Assembly: GCF_004216905.1 (NCBI RefSeq)
Contig: NZ_SGXJ01000001.1
Span: forward strand, 310,001 to 374,000
Direction of reading: 5' to 3'
DNA: 64,000 nt
Source: Kribbella sp. VKM Ac-2569
GTDB taxonomy: Bacteria > Actinomycetota > Actinomycetes > Propionibacteriales > Kribbellaceae
Shown: positions 1-9,715 of the stretch, one piece after another
Layout of the letters: the number at the start of each line of letters is the position of its first letter
Numbering within the stretch: position 1 is the first letter of the stretch
Notes under the pieces: model-generated
Told to the model about the DNA's origin: nothing
What the model saw: only the letters and a program-made list of their open reading frames with translations
Databases searched by the model: none
Translations under genes and position numbers: made by a program

Positions 1-94
1 CGTGCACCCGCTGCGAGGCGCGAACGGTGAACGGCACTGGCTCGGGGTCGACGTCGAATCGGTCCTGCCTGGGCAGTGCGCTCGCGGCGGTCAC
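1..94 (-). CDS. Unknown protein, N-terminal fragment cut by window edge
   Basis: A reading frame begins at a GTG (92-94) four bases after the ftsK stop and runs off the window edge. The visible residues are VTAASALPRQDRFDVDPEPV and a few more. A GGAG-type ribosome binding site lies inside the last codons of ftsK about 8 nt before the GTG, which supports translational linkage to ftsK. About 31 residues are visible, with no recognisable domain, so no function is assigned. Confidence 0.5.
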   Translation of the reverse strand, partial: MTAASALPRQDRFDVDPEPVPFTVRASQRVH

Positions 95-98
95 GGTC

Positions 99-2711
99 TC
101 ACTCTCCTCGGAGGGTGGTGATGAAATCCTCTAGGTCGTCGGGCTTGACCAGGACGTCCCGGGCCTTCGAACCCTCACTGGGACCGACGACGCCGCGGCT
201 CTCCAGGATGTCCATCAGCCGGCCGGCCTTGGCGAAGCCGACGCGGAGCTTACGCTGCAGCATCGACGTCGAGCCGAACTGGGTGGAAACAATCAGCTCC
301 GCTGCCTGCACCACCAGGTCGAGGTCGTCACCGATCTCGTCGTCGAGGTCCTTGCTCGGCCCCGGAGCCGCGGTGACGTCCTCGCGGTACGTCGGCTCCA
401 GCTGGGTCTTGCAGTGTTCGACGACGCCGTGGATCTCGGACTCCGTCACCCACGCGCCCTGGATACGCATCGGCTTGCTCGCGCCCATCGGCAGGAACAG
501 ACCGTCACCCTGACCGACGAGCTTCTCCGCACCCGGCTGGTCGAGGATGACCCGGCTGTCGGCCAGCGACGAGGTCGCGAACGCCAGTCGCGACGGCACG
601 TTCGCCTTGATCAGACCGGTGACGACGTCCACCGACGGCCGCTGCGTGGCGAGCACCAGGTGGATACCGGCGGCCCGGGCCAGCTGGGTGATGCGGACGA
701 TCGAGTCCTCGACGTCGCGCGGCGCGACCATCATCAGGTCGGCGAGCTCGTCGACGATCACCAGCAGATACGGGTACGGCGTCAGCACGCGCTCGGATCC
801 CGGTAGCGGCTTCACCTTCCCGCTACGGACCGCCTTGTTGAAGTCGTCGACGTGCCGGAACCCGAACGCCGCGAGGTCGTCGTACCGCATGTCCATCTCG
901 CGGACGACCCACTGCAGCGCCTCGGCCGCCTTCTTGGCGTTGGTGATGATTGGCGTGATCAGGTGCGGGATGCCCTCGTAGTGGTTCAGCTCGACCCGCT
1001 TCGGGTCGACCAGGATCATCCGCACCTCGTCCGGTGTGGCCCGCATCAGGACCGAGGTGATCAGCGAGTTGACGAACACCGACTTGCCCGAACCGGTTGC
1101 GCCCGCGACCAGCAGGTGCGGCATCTTCGCCATGTTCGCGACCACGAAGCCGCCCTCGACGTCCTTGCCGAGGCCGGCCACCATCGGGTGATGGTCGTTG
1201 CGCGCGGTCGCGGACCGGATCACATCGCCGAGGCTGACGATCTCCTTGTCGGTGTTCGGGATCTCGATGCCGATCGCGGACTTGCCCGGGATCGGCGACA
1301 GGATCCGGACGTCGGCCGACGCGACGGCGTACGCGATGTTCTTGGAGAGCGCGGTGACCTTCTCGACCTTCACCGCGGAGCCGAGCTCGACCTCGTACCG
1401 GGTGACTGTCGGGCCGCGGGTGTAGCCGGTGATCTGCGCGTCGATGCCGAACTGCTCGAACACCTCGGTCAGCCGGTCGACCACCGCGTCCGACGCCTTC
1501 GTCCGGGCCTTGTGCACCGAACCCGGCTTGAGCATCTGGCCGTCGGGCAGCGTGTACGTGATGTCGCCGGACAGGCTGAGCTGCTCGACACGCTGCGGCA
1601 GCGGCGTGTGCGGCGGCGGCTCGGGCGCCGGTGCCGGCGGCTTGCTCGGAGCCGGCGCCTCGAAGGCGGGCTCAGCTGCGGCTGGCGAGGGTGCATCGTC
1701 GACGTCGTAGGGCTCCTCGACCACCGGCTGCGCCTTGGCCTTGCGGCCGCGCTTCGGGGTCTCCTCGAGCACCGGTGAGTCGTACGGCTTGATCGTCGGC
1801 TCGCCGTCCTCCTCGAGCTCGGCCTTGGCACGCCGCTGCTTGCGGGTCAGCCGGACCGTGTCGTCGGTCGGTGCCGCGATCACGGACGGAGCGTCCTCAG
1901 GCAGCTCGGTCCGTCCCATCAGTACGTCGAACGCCGCCCGGAACCGCAGCGGGATCGCGTAGACCGGCGTACCGGTGATCACCAGCGCGCCGAAGATCGA
2001 CAGCAGCACGAGCAGCGGCGCTGCGACGTACTGCGTGAGCAGGTCGGAGAGGAACGACGAGACGAAGTACCCGATCGCGCCGCCGGCGTCACGCAGCGGT
2101 CCGTCGGCCGGGTTGCTCGGCCGCGGCAGACCGTTGGCGATGTGGATCAGGCCCAGTACGCCGAGGCTCACCGCGGTCCATCCGATGACCTGACGGCCGG
2201 CCGGGCCGTTGCGGTCGGGGTGACGCAGTGTGCGGATCGCGATGACCACCAGCATCAGCGGCAGGGCCCAGCCGAGCATGCCAATGCTGCCGCCGACCAC
2301 GGTCCGTACGCCGTCGCCGACCGAGCCTGGGAGGTCCCACCAGATCGCTGCAGCCACGACGACCGACAGGCCGATCAGGAACAGGCCGGCGCCGTCACGG
2401 CGATGCTCCGGCTCCAGGTCGCGGGCGCTGTGACCGATCCCCCGCACCATGCTGCCGAGCAGGTGCGCGATGCCGATCCAGACCTTCACCACCCCGCGAC
2501 AGAGCGCGAGCATGGCGGCCGCGAACGGGCCCGGTCCGCTGTTTTTGGGCGTGCTGGTCCGCGCGGCGGTGGATCCACCGCGCTTCGCGCTTTGCCCACG
2601 CTTCTGGGCGCCTGACGGACGGGAGCGTCCACCGGCAGCCGAACGGGCCGTGCTCGGCCGTTTAGCTGCCGACTTCTGCGCCCGCGCCGGGGGAGACGTG
2701 CGGGTCGCCAT
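99..2711 (-). CDS. ftsK: DNA translocase FtsK/SpoIIIE
   Basis: This is a septal DNA pump that moves chromosome termini through the closing division septum. The 870-residue length is normal for actinobacterial FtsK. A basic, Ala/Arg/Ser-rich N-terminus (1-70) precedes about four membrane segments between residues 105 and 250, then a Pro/Glu-rich linker. The RecA-like motor follows, with Walker A GATGSGKS near residue 540 and a Walker B ending VDELADLMM near residue 650. A C-terminal gamma winged-helix domain (about 800-865, including STSMLQRKLRVGFAKAGRL) would read KOPS-type polar sequences. The ATG has no Shine-Dalgarno, but a TAGCCT box ends 7 nt upstream, so the mRNA may be leaderless. Family assignment is certain; the role in segregation is from family knowledge. 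Confidence 0.97.
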   Translation of the reverse strand: MATRTSPPARAQKSAAKRPSTARSAAGGRSRPSGAQKRGQSAKRGGSTAARTSTPKNSGPGPFAAAMLALCRGVVKVWIGIAHLLGSMVRGIGHSARDLEPEHRRDGAGLFLIGLSVVVAAAIWWDLPGSVGDGVRTVVGGSIGMLGWALPLMLVVIAIRTLRHPDRNGPAGRQVIGWTAVSLGVLGLIHIANGLPRPSNPADGPLRDAGGAIGYFVSSFLSDLLTQYVAAPLLVLLSIFGALVITGTPVYAIPLRFRAAFDVLMGRTELPEDAPSVIAAPTDDTVRLTRKQRRAKAELEEDGEPTIKPYDSPVLEETPKRGRKAKAQPVVEEPYDVDDAPSPAAAEPAFEAPAPSKPPAPAPEPPPHTPLPQRVEQLSLSGDITYTLPDGQMLKPGSVHKARTKASDAVVDRLTEVFEQFGIDAQITGYTRGPTVTRYEVELGSAVKVEKVTALSKNIAYAVASADVRILSPIPGKSAIGIEIPNTDKEIVSLGDVIRSATARNDHHPMVAGLGKDVEGGFVVANMAKMPHLLVAGATGSGKSVFVNSLITSVLMRATPDEVRMILVDPKRVELNHYEGIPHLITPIITNAKKAAEALQWVVREMDMRYDDLAAFGFRHVDDFNKAVRSGKVKPLPGSERVLTPYPYLLVIVDELADLMMVAPRDVEDSIVRITQLARAAGIHLVLATQRPSVDVVTGLIKANVPSRLAFATSSLADSRVILDQPGAEKLVGQGDGLFLPMGASKPMRIQGAWVTESEIHGVVEHCKTQLEPTYREDVTAAPGPSKDLDDEIGDDLDLVVQAAELIVSTQFGSTSMLQRKLRVGFAKAGRLMDILESRGVVGPSEGSKARDVLVKPDDLEDFITTLRGE

Positions 2712-2784
2712 ATTGATCAGGCTACCCCGACTACCCCTTGAGTCCCACGTGTCACACGCCGATCACACCGCCCCATACGTAGCG

Positions 2785-3579
2785 TCACGAAACGTGGGTT
2801 CGCCGTCGCAGCCGCTCCAGGTGCCACAGCACGACGTACGCACCGACAGCGATCAGACCGCCGGACACGAGGCCGGTGAGCACCGTTCGTACCCCGGTTT
2901 CGCCGCCGAACCCGCCGTCGACCCTGCCGAGCTCCACAACCACTCCCCCGACCGCCAGACCGATGGCCCCGACGTAGACGAGGTACCGCATCCACGTCGG
3001 CATGCGCTCATCAACAGGCTGCGGTGCTGTACGGCGGTACCAGCGATAGAGCCACGCCGCGAGAACGAGGCAGCCGCCCAGTGTGCTGACGTACTGGAGG
3101 ATGCGGTTGACGTCCCACGCTCCCGTCACCTGAGCCCGGAAGAACCCGGGGAACTGGCGGACGAAGTAGCCGTCGCCGTGGGTGAACGAGTCCCAGACGA
3201 CGTGAGTGACTGCTCCCACGACGGCTGAGACGACCGTCCAGAGCACGACGGCGGCGCTGGGGATGCGGAACGGCCGGCGTGGAATCTCCAGTCGGCCGGA
3301 GAGCACAGGTGGGGCGAGAGCGATCAGGGGCCGCTTGAGACCCAGATTGAAGACAGCGAGCAGCACCAGTGCCAGCAGCGGGTCCAGCCACAAAGCAGAG
3401 GTGAACTCGTGTGTGAGAGTCAGTGTGAAGTTGCCGTTGATCTGCCGTGTGGCGATCCGGTAGATCGGGTCGACGTACAGCAGGTCAGGCGCCACCGCAC
3501 CGGCCACCAGGGCTGACGCCACGAAGGGCCGGCGGAACAGCGGGAGCACGGCCGCAGGGTGGGCGAGGGTGAACGGCAC
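2785..3579 (-). CDS. DUF4184 family integral membrane protein
   Basis: This 264-residue membrane protein opens with MPFTLAHPAAVLPLFRR, the hallmark start of DUF4184, a family of unknown function. Early polar residues (AHP, then APDLLY near residue 30) resemble the putative metal-site layout of YdjM-like membrane hydrolases. A second polar cluster, THVVWDSFTHGDGYF, lies near residue 135. Six or so hydrophobic segments are visible. It starts at GTG 3579, with a TAGGCT box 6 nt upstream, so leaderless translation is likely. It is downstream of, and in the same direction as, the DinB gene. The biochemical role is unknown. Confidence 0.85.
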   Translation of the reverse strand: MPFTLAHPAAVLPLFRRPFVASALVAGAVAPDLLYVDPIYRIATRQINGNFTLTLTHEFTSALWLDPLLALVLLAVFNLGLKRPLIALAPPVLSGRLEIPRRPFRIPSAAVVLWTVVSAVVGAVTHVVWDSFTHGDGYFVRQFPGFFRAQVTGAWDVNRILQYVSTLGGCLVLAAWLYRWYRRTAPQPVDERMPTWMRYLVYVGAIGLAVGGVVVELGRVDGGFGGETGVRTVLTGLVSGGLIAVGAYVVLWHLERLRRRTHVS

Positions 3580-3609
3580 GGCGGCAGCCTAGGGGCGCGG
3601 TAGGTCGTG

Positions 3610-4125
3610 TTACGCGCCTGTGGTGCCGTCGAGTTGCTCCCGCAAGAGGTCGGCGTGGCCACAGTGGCGGCCGTATTCGCCGATCAGGTGGATGTAGATC
3701 ATCCGCAGCGTCGACTCGGTGCCCTTGAACGTGAAGCGGTCGTCCAGCGAGCGACCGGCGGCTGCGTCGTCAGAGAGCTTCCACTCGGCGATCAGACCGT
3801 CGTACGCCGTCTGCGCGTCAGCAGGGTCGATCAACTCGAAGTCCGCGTCCTTGCCGAGCTCCGGCGCGAACAGCGGCTCGGCGGGCTCGTCGGCGAAGTG
3901 GATGCGGAACCAGATCCGCTCGACCTTGGTGAGATGCCTGATCAGGCCCAGCAGCGACAGGTTGGACGGCGGCGACGGCCGTTCGGCCAACTGCTCGGCG
4001 GTCAGACCCGCGCACTTGAAGAGCAGCGTGGTGCGGTAGAACTGCAGGTAGCCGTGCAGCAGTTCCGCTTCGGGTGCGGTCAGCGAGCCGTCCGGTCGCT
4101 CGACGGCAGGTGCTCTCCAGGTCAT
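3610..4125 (-). CDS. DinB family protein (DUF664)
   Basis: About 171 residues from ATG 4125, chosen because AAGGA lies 5 nt upstream; in-frame codons further upstream have no such signal. The sequence has the DinB/DUF664 four-helix layout: MTWRAPAVERPDGSLTAPEA, then LSLLGLIRHLTKVERIWFR around residues 55-75, and a C-terminal GRHCGHADLLREQLDG. The histidines in LIRHL and GRHCGHAD match the metal-binding positions of the DinB superfamily, which includes thiol-dependent transferases. The substrate is unknown; in mycothiol-producing bacteria many such proteins use mycothiol. It is divergent from the riboswitch-controlled gene to the right. Confidence 0.85.
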   Translation of the reverse strand: MTWRAPAVERPDGSLTAPEAELLHGYLQFYRTTLLFKCAGLTAEQLAERPSPPSNLSLLGLIRHLTKVERIWFRIHFADEPAEPLFAPELGKDADFELIDPADAQTAYDGLIAEWKLSDDAAAGRSLDDRFTFKGTESTLRMIYIHLIGEYGRHCGHADLLREQLDGTTGA

Positions 4126-4221
4126 CGAATTCCTTGTCTCGTCCCACGATGTGTGCAGCCATCTCATCACATGAGATAGCCACTGGCGGTGCCTGTATCC
4201 CGTTCGTTACCGTTCTCGGCA

Positions 4222-4335
4222 GGTCATGAGTGTCAGCGACAAGCCCCGGCTAGCTGGCCGGCAACCCTCCTCCGCGGCGGGGTGCCCCGGGTGAAGACCA
4301 GGCCGTGCGGATACCCCGTTCGGCAAGTGCGGACT
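4222..4335 (+). ncRNA. SAM-IV riboswitch
   Basis: The leader contains the conserved actinobacterial SAM-IV blocks in order: GTCATGAGTG, AAGCCCCGGC, CTGGCCGGCAACCCTCC, CGCGGCGGGGTGCC and CCGGGTGAAGACCAGG. A 3' extension (about 4301-4335) can supply the pseudoknot that separates SAM-IV from SAM-I. It ends just before the GGGAG ribosome binding site (4341-4345) of the next gene, so S-adenosylmethionine binding probably blocks translation or transcription of that gene. The class call is from recognising the consensus by eye; exact ends are approximate. Confidence 0.88.
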
Positions 4336-4352
4336 TCCCTGGGAGCAGCATC

Positions 4353-5717
4353 ATGTCGATCCTGTCCATTCTCGAGCCGGCCAGTACGACGACTCCGCGG
4401 CCGGCGATCGCCCGGCTCGCGACCGGCAGCATCCCCGCCACGGTCGGCTCGGACCTCCTGGTCCCGCTCGCCGACGGCCGGGTCACCGACTACGCGAACT
4501 TCGACCACGGTGCGAGCGCGCCGTGTCTGGAGTCCGTCCGGGCCAGTGTCGAGGCCGCGCTGCCGTCGTACGCGTCGGTGCACCGCGGCAACGGGTACGC
4601 CTCGCGGATCACCACGCAGTGGTACGAGCGGGCGCGCGCCGAGGTGCACGCCTTCGTCGGGGCCCGTGCGGACGACCAGGTGATCTTCACCCGCCAGACC
4701 ACCGACGCGCTGAACCTGCTGGCCCGCGCAGTGCCGGCGGACGCGACCGTGATCGTGTTCGAGTCCGAGCACCACGCGGCGCTCCTGCCCTGGCCGACCG
4801 AGCGGACCGTTCGCCTGGCCGCGCCGTCGAGCCCGGCCGAGGCCGTGACCCGGGTCGCCGACGCGCTCCGTCAGGCGCCTGAGGGCCCGCGGCTCGTGGT
4901 GATCACCGGCGCGTCCAACGTCACCGGCGAGATCTTCCCGATTGCCGACATCGCCAAGGTGGCCAAGGCGCACGGTGCGCGCGTCTGCCTGGACGCCGCG
5001 CAGCTCGCCCCGCATCGCCCGGTCGACATCGCCACCCTGGACGTCGACTGGGTCGCCCTGTCCGGTCACAAGCTCTACGCGCCGTACGGCGCGGGTGCGC
5101 TGATCGGCCGCTCCGACTGGCTTGACGCCGCCGACCCGTACCTGCACGGCGGCGGCGCGACCCACGCCGTCACCAGCGACACCGTGGTGTGGACGACCGG
5201 CCCGGCCCGCCACGAGGGCGGCTCCCCGAACGTCATCGGTGCCATCGCCTTGGCGAGCGCCTGTGCCGCGATCAGCAAGCACCGGGACGCGATCGAGCAG
5301 CACGAGCGCAGCCTGCTGGCGCGCCTGCGCACCGGGCTCGCTCAGATCGACAACGTCACCACGTACTCGATCTTCGGCGAGGACGCGGATCGTGTCGGCA
5401 CCGTGTGTTTCACGGTCGCCGGTCTGACCTCGACGCTGGTGTCCGCGGCGCTGAGCGCGGAGTACGGCATCGGTGTCCGGGACGGCAAGTTCTGCGCGCA
5501 CCCGCTGGTCGGCCACCTCCTCGCCGGCTCCCCCGAGCACGGTACGGCGGTCCGCGCCAGCCTCGGCCTCGGGACGACCCGTGAGCACGTGGACCGGCTC
5601 GTCGACGCCGTACGCACGCTGGCCACGAGCGGCCCGCGCACGGAGTACACGGAGAGCGCGCACGGCTGTCAGCCGGCCGACGATCCCCGCGACCTCCAAG
5701 CGCCCCGCATCTGGTGA
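4353..5717 (+). CDS. Aminotransferase class V / cysteine desulfurase-like enzyme
   Basis: A PLP enzyme of the SufS/CsdA branch, about 454 residues. The start is ATG 4353, 7 nt after GGGAG. Visible landmarks are NFDHGASAPCLESV near the N-terminus, HRGNGYASR, ESEHHAALLPW, the PLP-aspartate region CLDAAQLAPHRPVD, and the Schiff-base lysine in SGHKLYAPYG near residue 235. GKFCAHP near residue 385 is at the position of the catalytic cysteine of group II desulfurases. Control by the upstream SAM-IV riboswitch implies a role in sulfur assimilation or cysteine/methionine turnover. The precise substrate (cysteine, cystathionine-like or other) cannot be read from sequence. Confidence 0.88.
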   Translation: MSILSILEPASTTTPRPAIARLATGSIPATVGSDLLVPLADGRVTDYANFDHGASAPCLESVRASVEAALPSYASVHRGNGYASRITTQWYERARAEVHAFVGARADDQVIFTRQTTDALNLLARAVPADATVIVFESEHHAALLPWPTERTVRLAAPSSPAEAVTRVADALRQAPEGPRLVVITGASNVTGEIFPIADIAKVAKAHGARVCLDAAQLAPHRPVDIATLDVDWVALSGHKLYAPYGAGALIGRSDWLDAADPYLHGGGATHAVTSDTVVWTTGPARHEGGSPNVIGAIALASACAAISKHRDAIEQHERSLLARLRTGLAQIDNVTTYSIFGEDADRVGTVCFTVAGLTSTLVSAALSAEYGIGVRDGKFCAHPLVGHLLAGSPEHGTAVRASLGLGTTREHVDRLVDAVRTLATSGPRTEYTESAHGCQPADDPRDLQAPRIW

Positions 5718-5727
5718 AGCAGCCCTC

Positions 5728-7794
5728 CTACTGCTCAGGAGGTACGAGACCTACATGGTGAGCAGCGAACGCCAGTAGGTCCGCCCACTCCGCCGCGATC
5801 ATCGCGGCGGGCTTTCCGAAGCCATGGCCGGTGTTGACCTCGACCCGAGTCAAGACAGGCCGCGGATCGGACTGGGCATGCTGCAGCGCCGCGATGAACT
5901 TGTGGCTGTGCAACGGAACCACGCGGTCGTCATGGTCGCCTGTGGTCACGAGAGTTGCCGGGTACGCCGTACCGTCGCTGACGCGATGCAGTGGCGAGTA
6001 GGCCAACAGGTCCTCGAACTGCTCGGGATCGTCCGGCAGACCGAAGTCGGACGCCCACGCCGCTCCCACGGTGAACAGGTGGAACCGCAGCATGTCCAGG
6101 ACGCCCACGCCGGGCAGTGCGACGGCGAACAGGTCCGGCCTCTGCGTCATGACCGCGCCGACAAGCAGTCCGCCGTTACTGCGACCGTGGATGGCCAGCT
6201 GCTCCGGAGTGGTCACGCCGGTGTCCCGCAGGTGTTCAGCGACCGCGATGAAGTCGTCGAACACGTTCTGCTTGTTCTTGAGCCGGCCCGCGTCATGCCA
6301 CTCGGCCCCGTACTCACCGCCACCACGCAGGTTCGTGATGACCAGTACGCCGCCTGCGGCAAGCCACGCCGGCCAGCCGGGGCGGTAGTCGGCCTCGACC
6401 GGGATGCGGAACCCGCCGTACCCCCACATGAGCGTCGGACGCGGTGCCTCGAAGTCCAGGTCGGACCGGGTGATCAGGAAGTACGGCACGTCGCGGCCAG
6501 GAGCGATGCGGCGCGTCACGGTGACCTGTGGCGGTGTGAATCCAACTGAGCCACCCGTGCCACGGACAAGCTCCGGCAGTGCGCGTACGTCGCCTGACCC
6601 GGTCGAAACGGCGTACGACAGCGTGGGATCGGTTGTCGTCGACAGGCCGATGAACAGCTCGTCGTACTCCGCTCCGGCGTTGAGGCCGACCACTCCCCCG
6701 CCAGGTACGTCGACGACACGCCGGCCGGACCCGTCCAACGCGTAGAGCGTCAGCACCGGCTGCGCGTCGACGAGCGTCAGCGTGGCGAGGCCGTCCGCCG
6801 TACCGCGGACAGCCTGCAGTGTCGACTCCCCCTCCGGGATCAGGTCGGTGAACTCACCGGCCAGCGTGGAGAGCACCACGCGGCCCCGGGACGCGTCCCG
6901 GTCGGTCCGCAGTACCAGCAGGTCGCCGGACATCCGTACGAACGCGATCTCGTCCACGAACTCGTCGACGACCTTCACCGGCTCGCCCAGCCCGTCCGAG
7001 CTGATCGGGTACACCCACAGGCGCGTGGCCGGGTCAGTGCCTTCAAAGATGTGGACGATCAGGTACCGGTCGTCGTCGGCCACCTCCGGCGTGATGAAGT
7101 ACTGGTCCTTGCCCGGGAAGCTCAGCACCAGCTCGTCCTCGGACTGCGGTGTGCCGACCCGGTGCAGCATCAGCCGCCCACCGGACAGCGACGCCGTCTC
7201 GGTCCCCTCGCTGCGCCCGCTTGCCGGGTAGTGCAGGTACAGGTACGCCGAGCTGTCCGGAAGCCATGTCGCCTCGCTGAACTTGGCTTCCGACACCACA
7301 TCGTCGACCGGCGTGCCAGTGGCGATGTCGAGCAGCCGGTACGTTGTCCAGTCGCTGCCGCTCTCGTTGATGCCGTACGCGAAATACTTCCCGTCAGGGC
7401 TGACGGTGAACGACCCCAGCGAGTCGGTGCCGTCCTCGGAGAGGGTGTTCGGGTCGATCAGCACGCGGCCGCGCGACAGCAGCTCGTCGAGCGAATCGGC
7501 AACGTAGATCACGTCCTGTGCCTGCGTGCCGTCGTTGCGGCCGACGAAGTACCAGCCCGCCTTCTTGACCGGTACGCCGGCGCGTGGGCGCGCGAGGATC
7601 GCGGACATCGTGGTCTGGAACCAGCCACGCTCGGAGTAGCCGGCCAGCTCGGCCTGCGTGTACTCGTTCTGCCGGCTGACCCAGTCTTGGGTGTCGGCCG
7701 AGTCAGGGTCTTCCAGCCAGCGGTACGGGTCGGCGATCTGGTGCCCGTGCAACGTCTCGACCACATCGTCGCGGCGGCTCTCCGGATAGGTCAT
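5728..7794 (-). CDS. Prolyl oligopeptidase family serine peptidase (S9A)
   Basis: 688 residues, the usual size of cytosolic prolyl oligopeptidase, which cleaves short peptides after proline. The N-terminus [17 protein letters not shown] and DPYRWLED are typical of S9A. A seven-bladed propeller occupies roughly residues 70-400, followed by an alpha/beta hydrolase domain with the nucleophile in GRSNGG near residue 540. [14 protein letters not shown] supplies the aspartate and NTGHGFGKP the histidine. No signal peptide is visible. It is convergent with the aminotransferase gene (10-bp gap) and divergent from the LuxR gene, with only 37 bp between starts. A TAGGTT box ends 7 nt before the ATG. 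Confidence 0.95.
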   Translation of the reverse strand: MTYPESRRDDVVETLHGHQIADPYRWLEDPDSADTQDWVSRQNEYTQAELAGYSERGWFQTTMSAILARPRAGVPVKKAGWYFVGRNDGTQAQDVIYVADSLDELLSRGRVLIDPNTLSEDGTDSLGSFTVSPDGKYFAYGINESGSDWTTYRLLDIATGTPVDDVVSEAKFSEATWLPDSSAYLYLHYPASGRSEGTETASLSGGRLMLHRVGTPQSEDELVLSFPGKDQYFITPEVADDDRYLIVHIFEGTDPATRLWVYPISSDGLGEPVKVVDEFVDEIAFVRMSGDLLVLRTDRDASRGRVVLSTLAGEFTDLIPEGESTLQAVRGTADGLATLTLVDAQPVLTLYALDGSGRRVVDVPGGGVVGLNAGAEYDELFIGLSTTTDPTLSYAVSTGSGDVRALPELVRGTGGSVGFTPPQVTVTRRIAPGRDVPYFLITRSDLDFEAPRPTLMWGYGGFRIPVEADYRPGWPAWLAAGGVLVITNLRGGGEYGAEWHDAGRLKNKQNVFDDFIAVAEHLRDTGVTTPEQLAIHGRSNGGLLVGAVMTQRPDLFAVALPGVGVLDMLRFHLFTVGAAWASDFGLPDDPEQFEDLLAYSPLHRVSDGTAYPATLVTTGDHDDRVVPLHSHKFIAALQHAQSDPRPVLTRVEVNTGHGFGKPAAMIAAEWADLLAFAAHHVGLVPPEQ

Positions 7795-7831
7795 GCTGAC
7801 AAACCTAACCTGTGACGGTCACACTGCGAGC
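7795..7831. promoter_or_regulatory. Overlapping divergent promoters with a 13-bp palindrome
   Basis: Only 37 bp separate the peptidase ATG from the LuxR-type GTG. Rightward, CTGACA (7796-7801) and TCACAC (7819-7824) are 17 bp apart, with the GTG 7 nt further. Leftward, TAGGTT (complement of 7802-7807) lies 7 nt before the peptidase ATG. The palindrome TGTGACGGTCACA (7811-7823) overlaps the rightward spacer and -10 box and lies just upstream of the leftward -10, a good place for a shared operator. Functional assignment is inference. Confidence 0.5.
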
Positions 7832-9667
7832 GTGATAACTGACCTGCTGCTGGGCGCCGCTGCGGTGGCTGGTGAGCGGGTGCGTCTCGAGGTACTCCAG
7901 CAGGTCGTCGGCCTACCACCGAAGGACTTCCTGGACGCCCTGGACGCACTGGTCCGTGCTGGCGCCTTGGTCGTCACAGCCGGCGAGGCCTGGTTCGCCG
8001 ACGAGTCCGTACGCCGGGATGCCGAGGCACGGCTGCCCCTGACCGACCGCGCCGACCTGCACCGCCGTACGGCTGAAGCTGTCGACGCACCGGCCGAGGT
8101 CCAGCGGCACTGGTCCGCAGCCGCAGCGGTGACAGCAGATCCACAAGAACGAGCACGGCTGCAACTGAACCTCGCAAAGGCAGCTGTCCGCGCCGGTGAC
8201 CTCCCGGCAGCACACGCGGCCGTCGGAGCCGCGGTCGCGACTGCACGTACGTCGCAGGACCTCGACCTGCTCGCAGACGCAGCAGTGACGTTGGAGCCGA
8301 TCGGCCAGTCCGCGTGGGACGGCGACATCCACCAGTGGTGCACCGAAGCGCTCGCCGCGCCCAGGCAGTCAGCACAGCGCAAGGTCCGTCTACGAGCCCG
8401 ACAGGCACAGGCGGCGATCTACCTCGGCCGCTGGTCGGAGGCCTCGACTGCGAGCAGCGAAGCCCTCACCCAAGCAGAGACCATCCACGATGACGACCTG
8501 CTCGTCGAGGCGCTCACTGCACGCCAACTCGCCACCAGCGGACCGGACGACGTCGACGAACTGACCATCGCAGCACGCCGCATGATCGAGCTCGGTACGT
8601 CGACCGGCCGCGCCGAGATCGAGCTACGCGGGCGCCTGTGGCAGGTGGACGCGCTGTGGTACGCCGGCGACCTGGCCGCGATCGCAGCCGAGACAGGCCG
8701 ACTCGCGAGCTGCGCAGGTCGTGTCAGCGGTCCGCACGGCCGCTGGCACGTGCTGCTGACGAGGGCCTCGCTCGCACTGGCCAGGGCTGAGTTCGAGGAC
8801 GCCGAGGCCCTGCACGACGACGCACTTGCGGGCTTCCGGCAGATCGACCACCCCGCGGCACATGGTGCTGAGGTCGCGTTCCAGCTGCTGCTCGGCCATC
8901 ACCGCGGTCACACCGAGAACCTGTTGAGCCCTGCGGCCTGGCAGTTCGGGACGGACGTCCGCTGGGACCTGTCCGCCCGCCTGGCTCGCGCGTTCGTTCT
9001 CGTGGACGCAGGTCGGTTCGACGAAGCAGCTGCGGCGTACGAACGCTGCGGCCGCCCGGAGTCCTGGCAACCGATGCGGGCCGCCGAGCTGTTGATGGAC
9101 GCCATCGCAGCGCGAGTCGCGGCCGCACTCGGCCGCACTGACGACGTACGGCTCTTTCGTGCCCGGCTGGAACCCCGCCGTGGCCGGTACGTCGTCGGCG
9201 GTGCCGGCGCGACCAACTTCCTCGGTCCGGTCGAGCTGGTGCTCGGTGCGTGCGCTGCCGCGCTCGGCGACTGGGATGCGGCCGCCGTAGACCTCCAGAA
9301 GGCCGGTGCGCTCTGCAGGTCGATCGGTGCGCCTGGCTTCGCGGTCGAGGCAGCCTGTCTGCTGGCCGACGTGTACGAGAGGTCCGGTGATCCAGCGCAG
9401 GCCCGCGCACTGGCCGCCGAGACACTGCCGCTGGCGAAGACCCTCGGCATGACCCCTTGGGTGGAACGACTCAACCATCCCACCGGCCCGTTGAGTCAGC
9501 GCGAGCGAGAAGTCGCCGACCTGGTCGCCAAAGGCCTCAGCAACCGCGAGATCGCCGCTGCACTGGTCATCTCCGAACGAACCGCCCAGAACCACGTCCA
9601 GCACATCCTGACCAAGCTCGGCTTCGCGAACCGTGCCCAGGTCGCAGCCTGGGTGAGTAAGGGATGA
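7832..9667 (+). CDS. LuxR-family transcriptional regulator with TPR-like helical body
   Basis: About 611 residues from GTG 7832, which has a promoter-like box 7 nt upstream. The C-terminus is a clear LuxR/GerE helix-turn-helix: [20 protein letters not shown] followed by the recognition helix [19 protein letters not shown]. The preceding ~500 residues are Ala/Leu-rich alternating helices, consistent with TPR or TPR-like repeats. No Walker A or B motif is visible, so it resembles a MalT/LAL regulator that lacks the N-terminal ATPase. It is divergent from the prolyl oligopeptidase and may control it. The ligand is unknown. Confidence 0.85.
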   Translation: MITDLLLGAAAVAGERVRLEVLQQVVGLPPKDFLDALDALVRAGALVVTAGEAWFADESVRRDAEARLPLTDRADLHRRTAEAVDAPAEVQRHWSAAAAVTADPQERARLQLNLAKAAVRAGDLPAAHAAVGAAVATARTSQDLDLLADAAVTLEPIGQSAWDGDIHQWCTEALAAPRQSAQRKVRLRARQAQAAIYLGRWSEASTASSEALTQAETIHDDDLLVEALTARQLATSGPDDVDELTIAARRMIELGTSTGRAEIELRGRLWQVDALWYAGDLAAIAAETGRLASCAGRVSGPHGRWHVLLTRASLALARAEFEDAEALHDDALAGFRQIDHPAAHGAEVAFQLLLGHHRGHTENLLSPAAWQFGTDVRWDLSARLARAFVLVDAGRFDEAAAAYERCGRPESWQPMRAAELLMDAIAARVAAALGRTDDVRLFRARLEPRRGRYVVGGAGATNFLGPVELVLGACAAALGDWDAAAVDLQKAGALCRSIGAPGFAVEAACLLADVYERSGDPAQARALAAETLPLAKTLGMTPWVERLNHPTGPLSQREREVADLVAKGLSNREIAAALVISERTAQNHVQHILTKLGFANRAQVAAWVSKG

Positions 9668-9715
9668 GCAATTCGGACGATGCGCCACGCCTCCCCGCGG
9701 CGGACGCTGAGCAAC

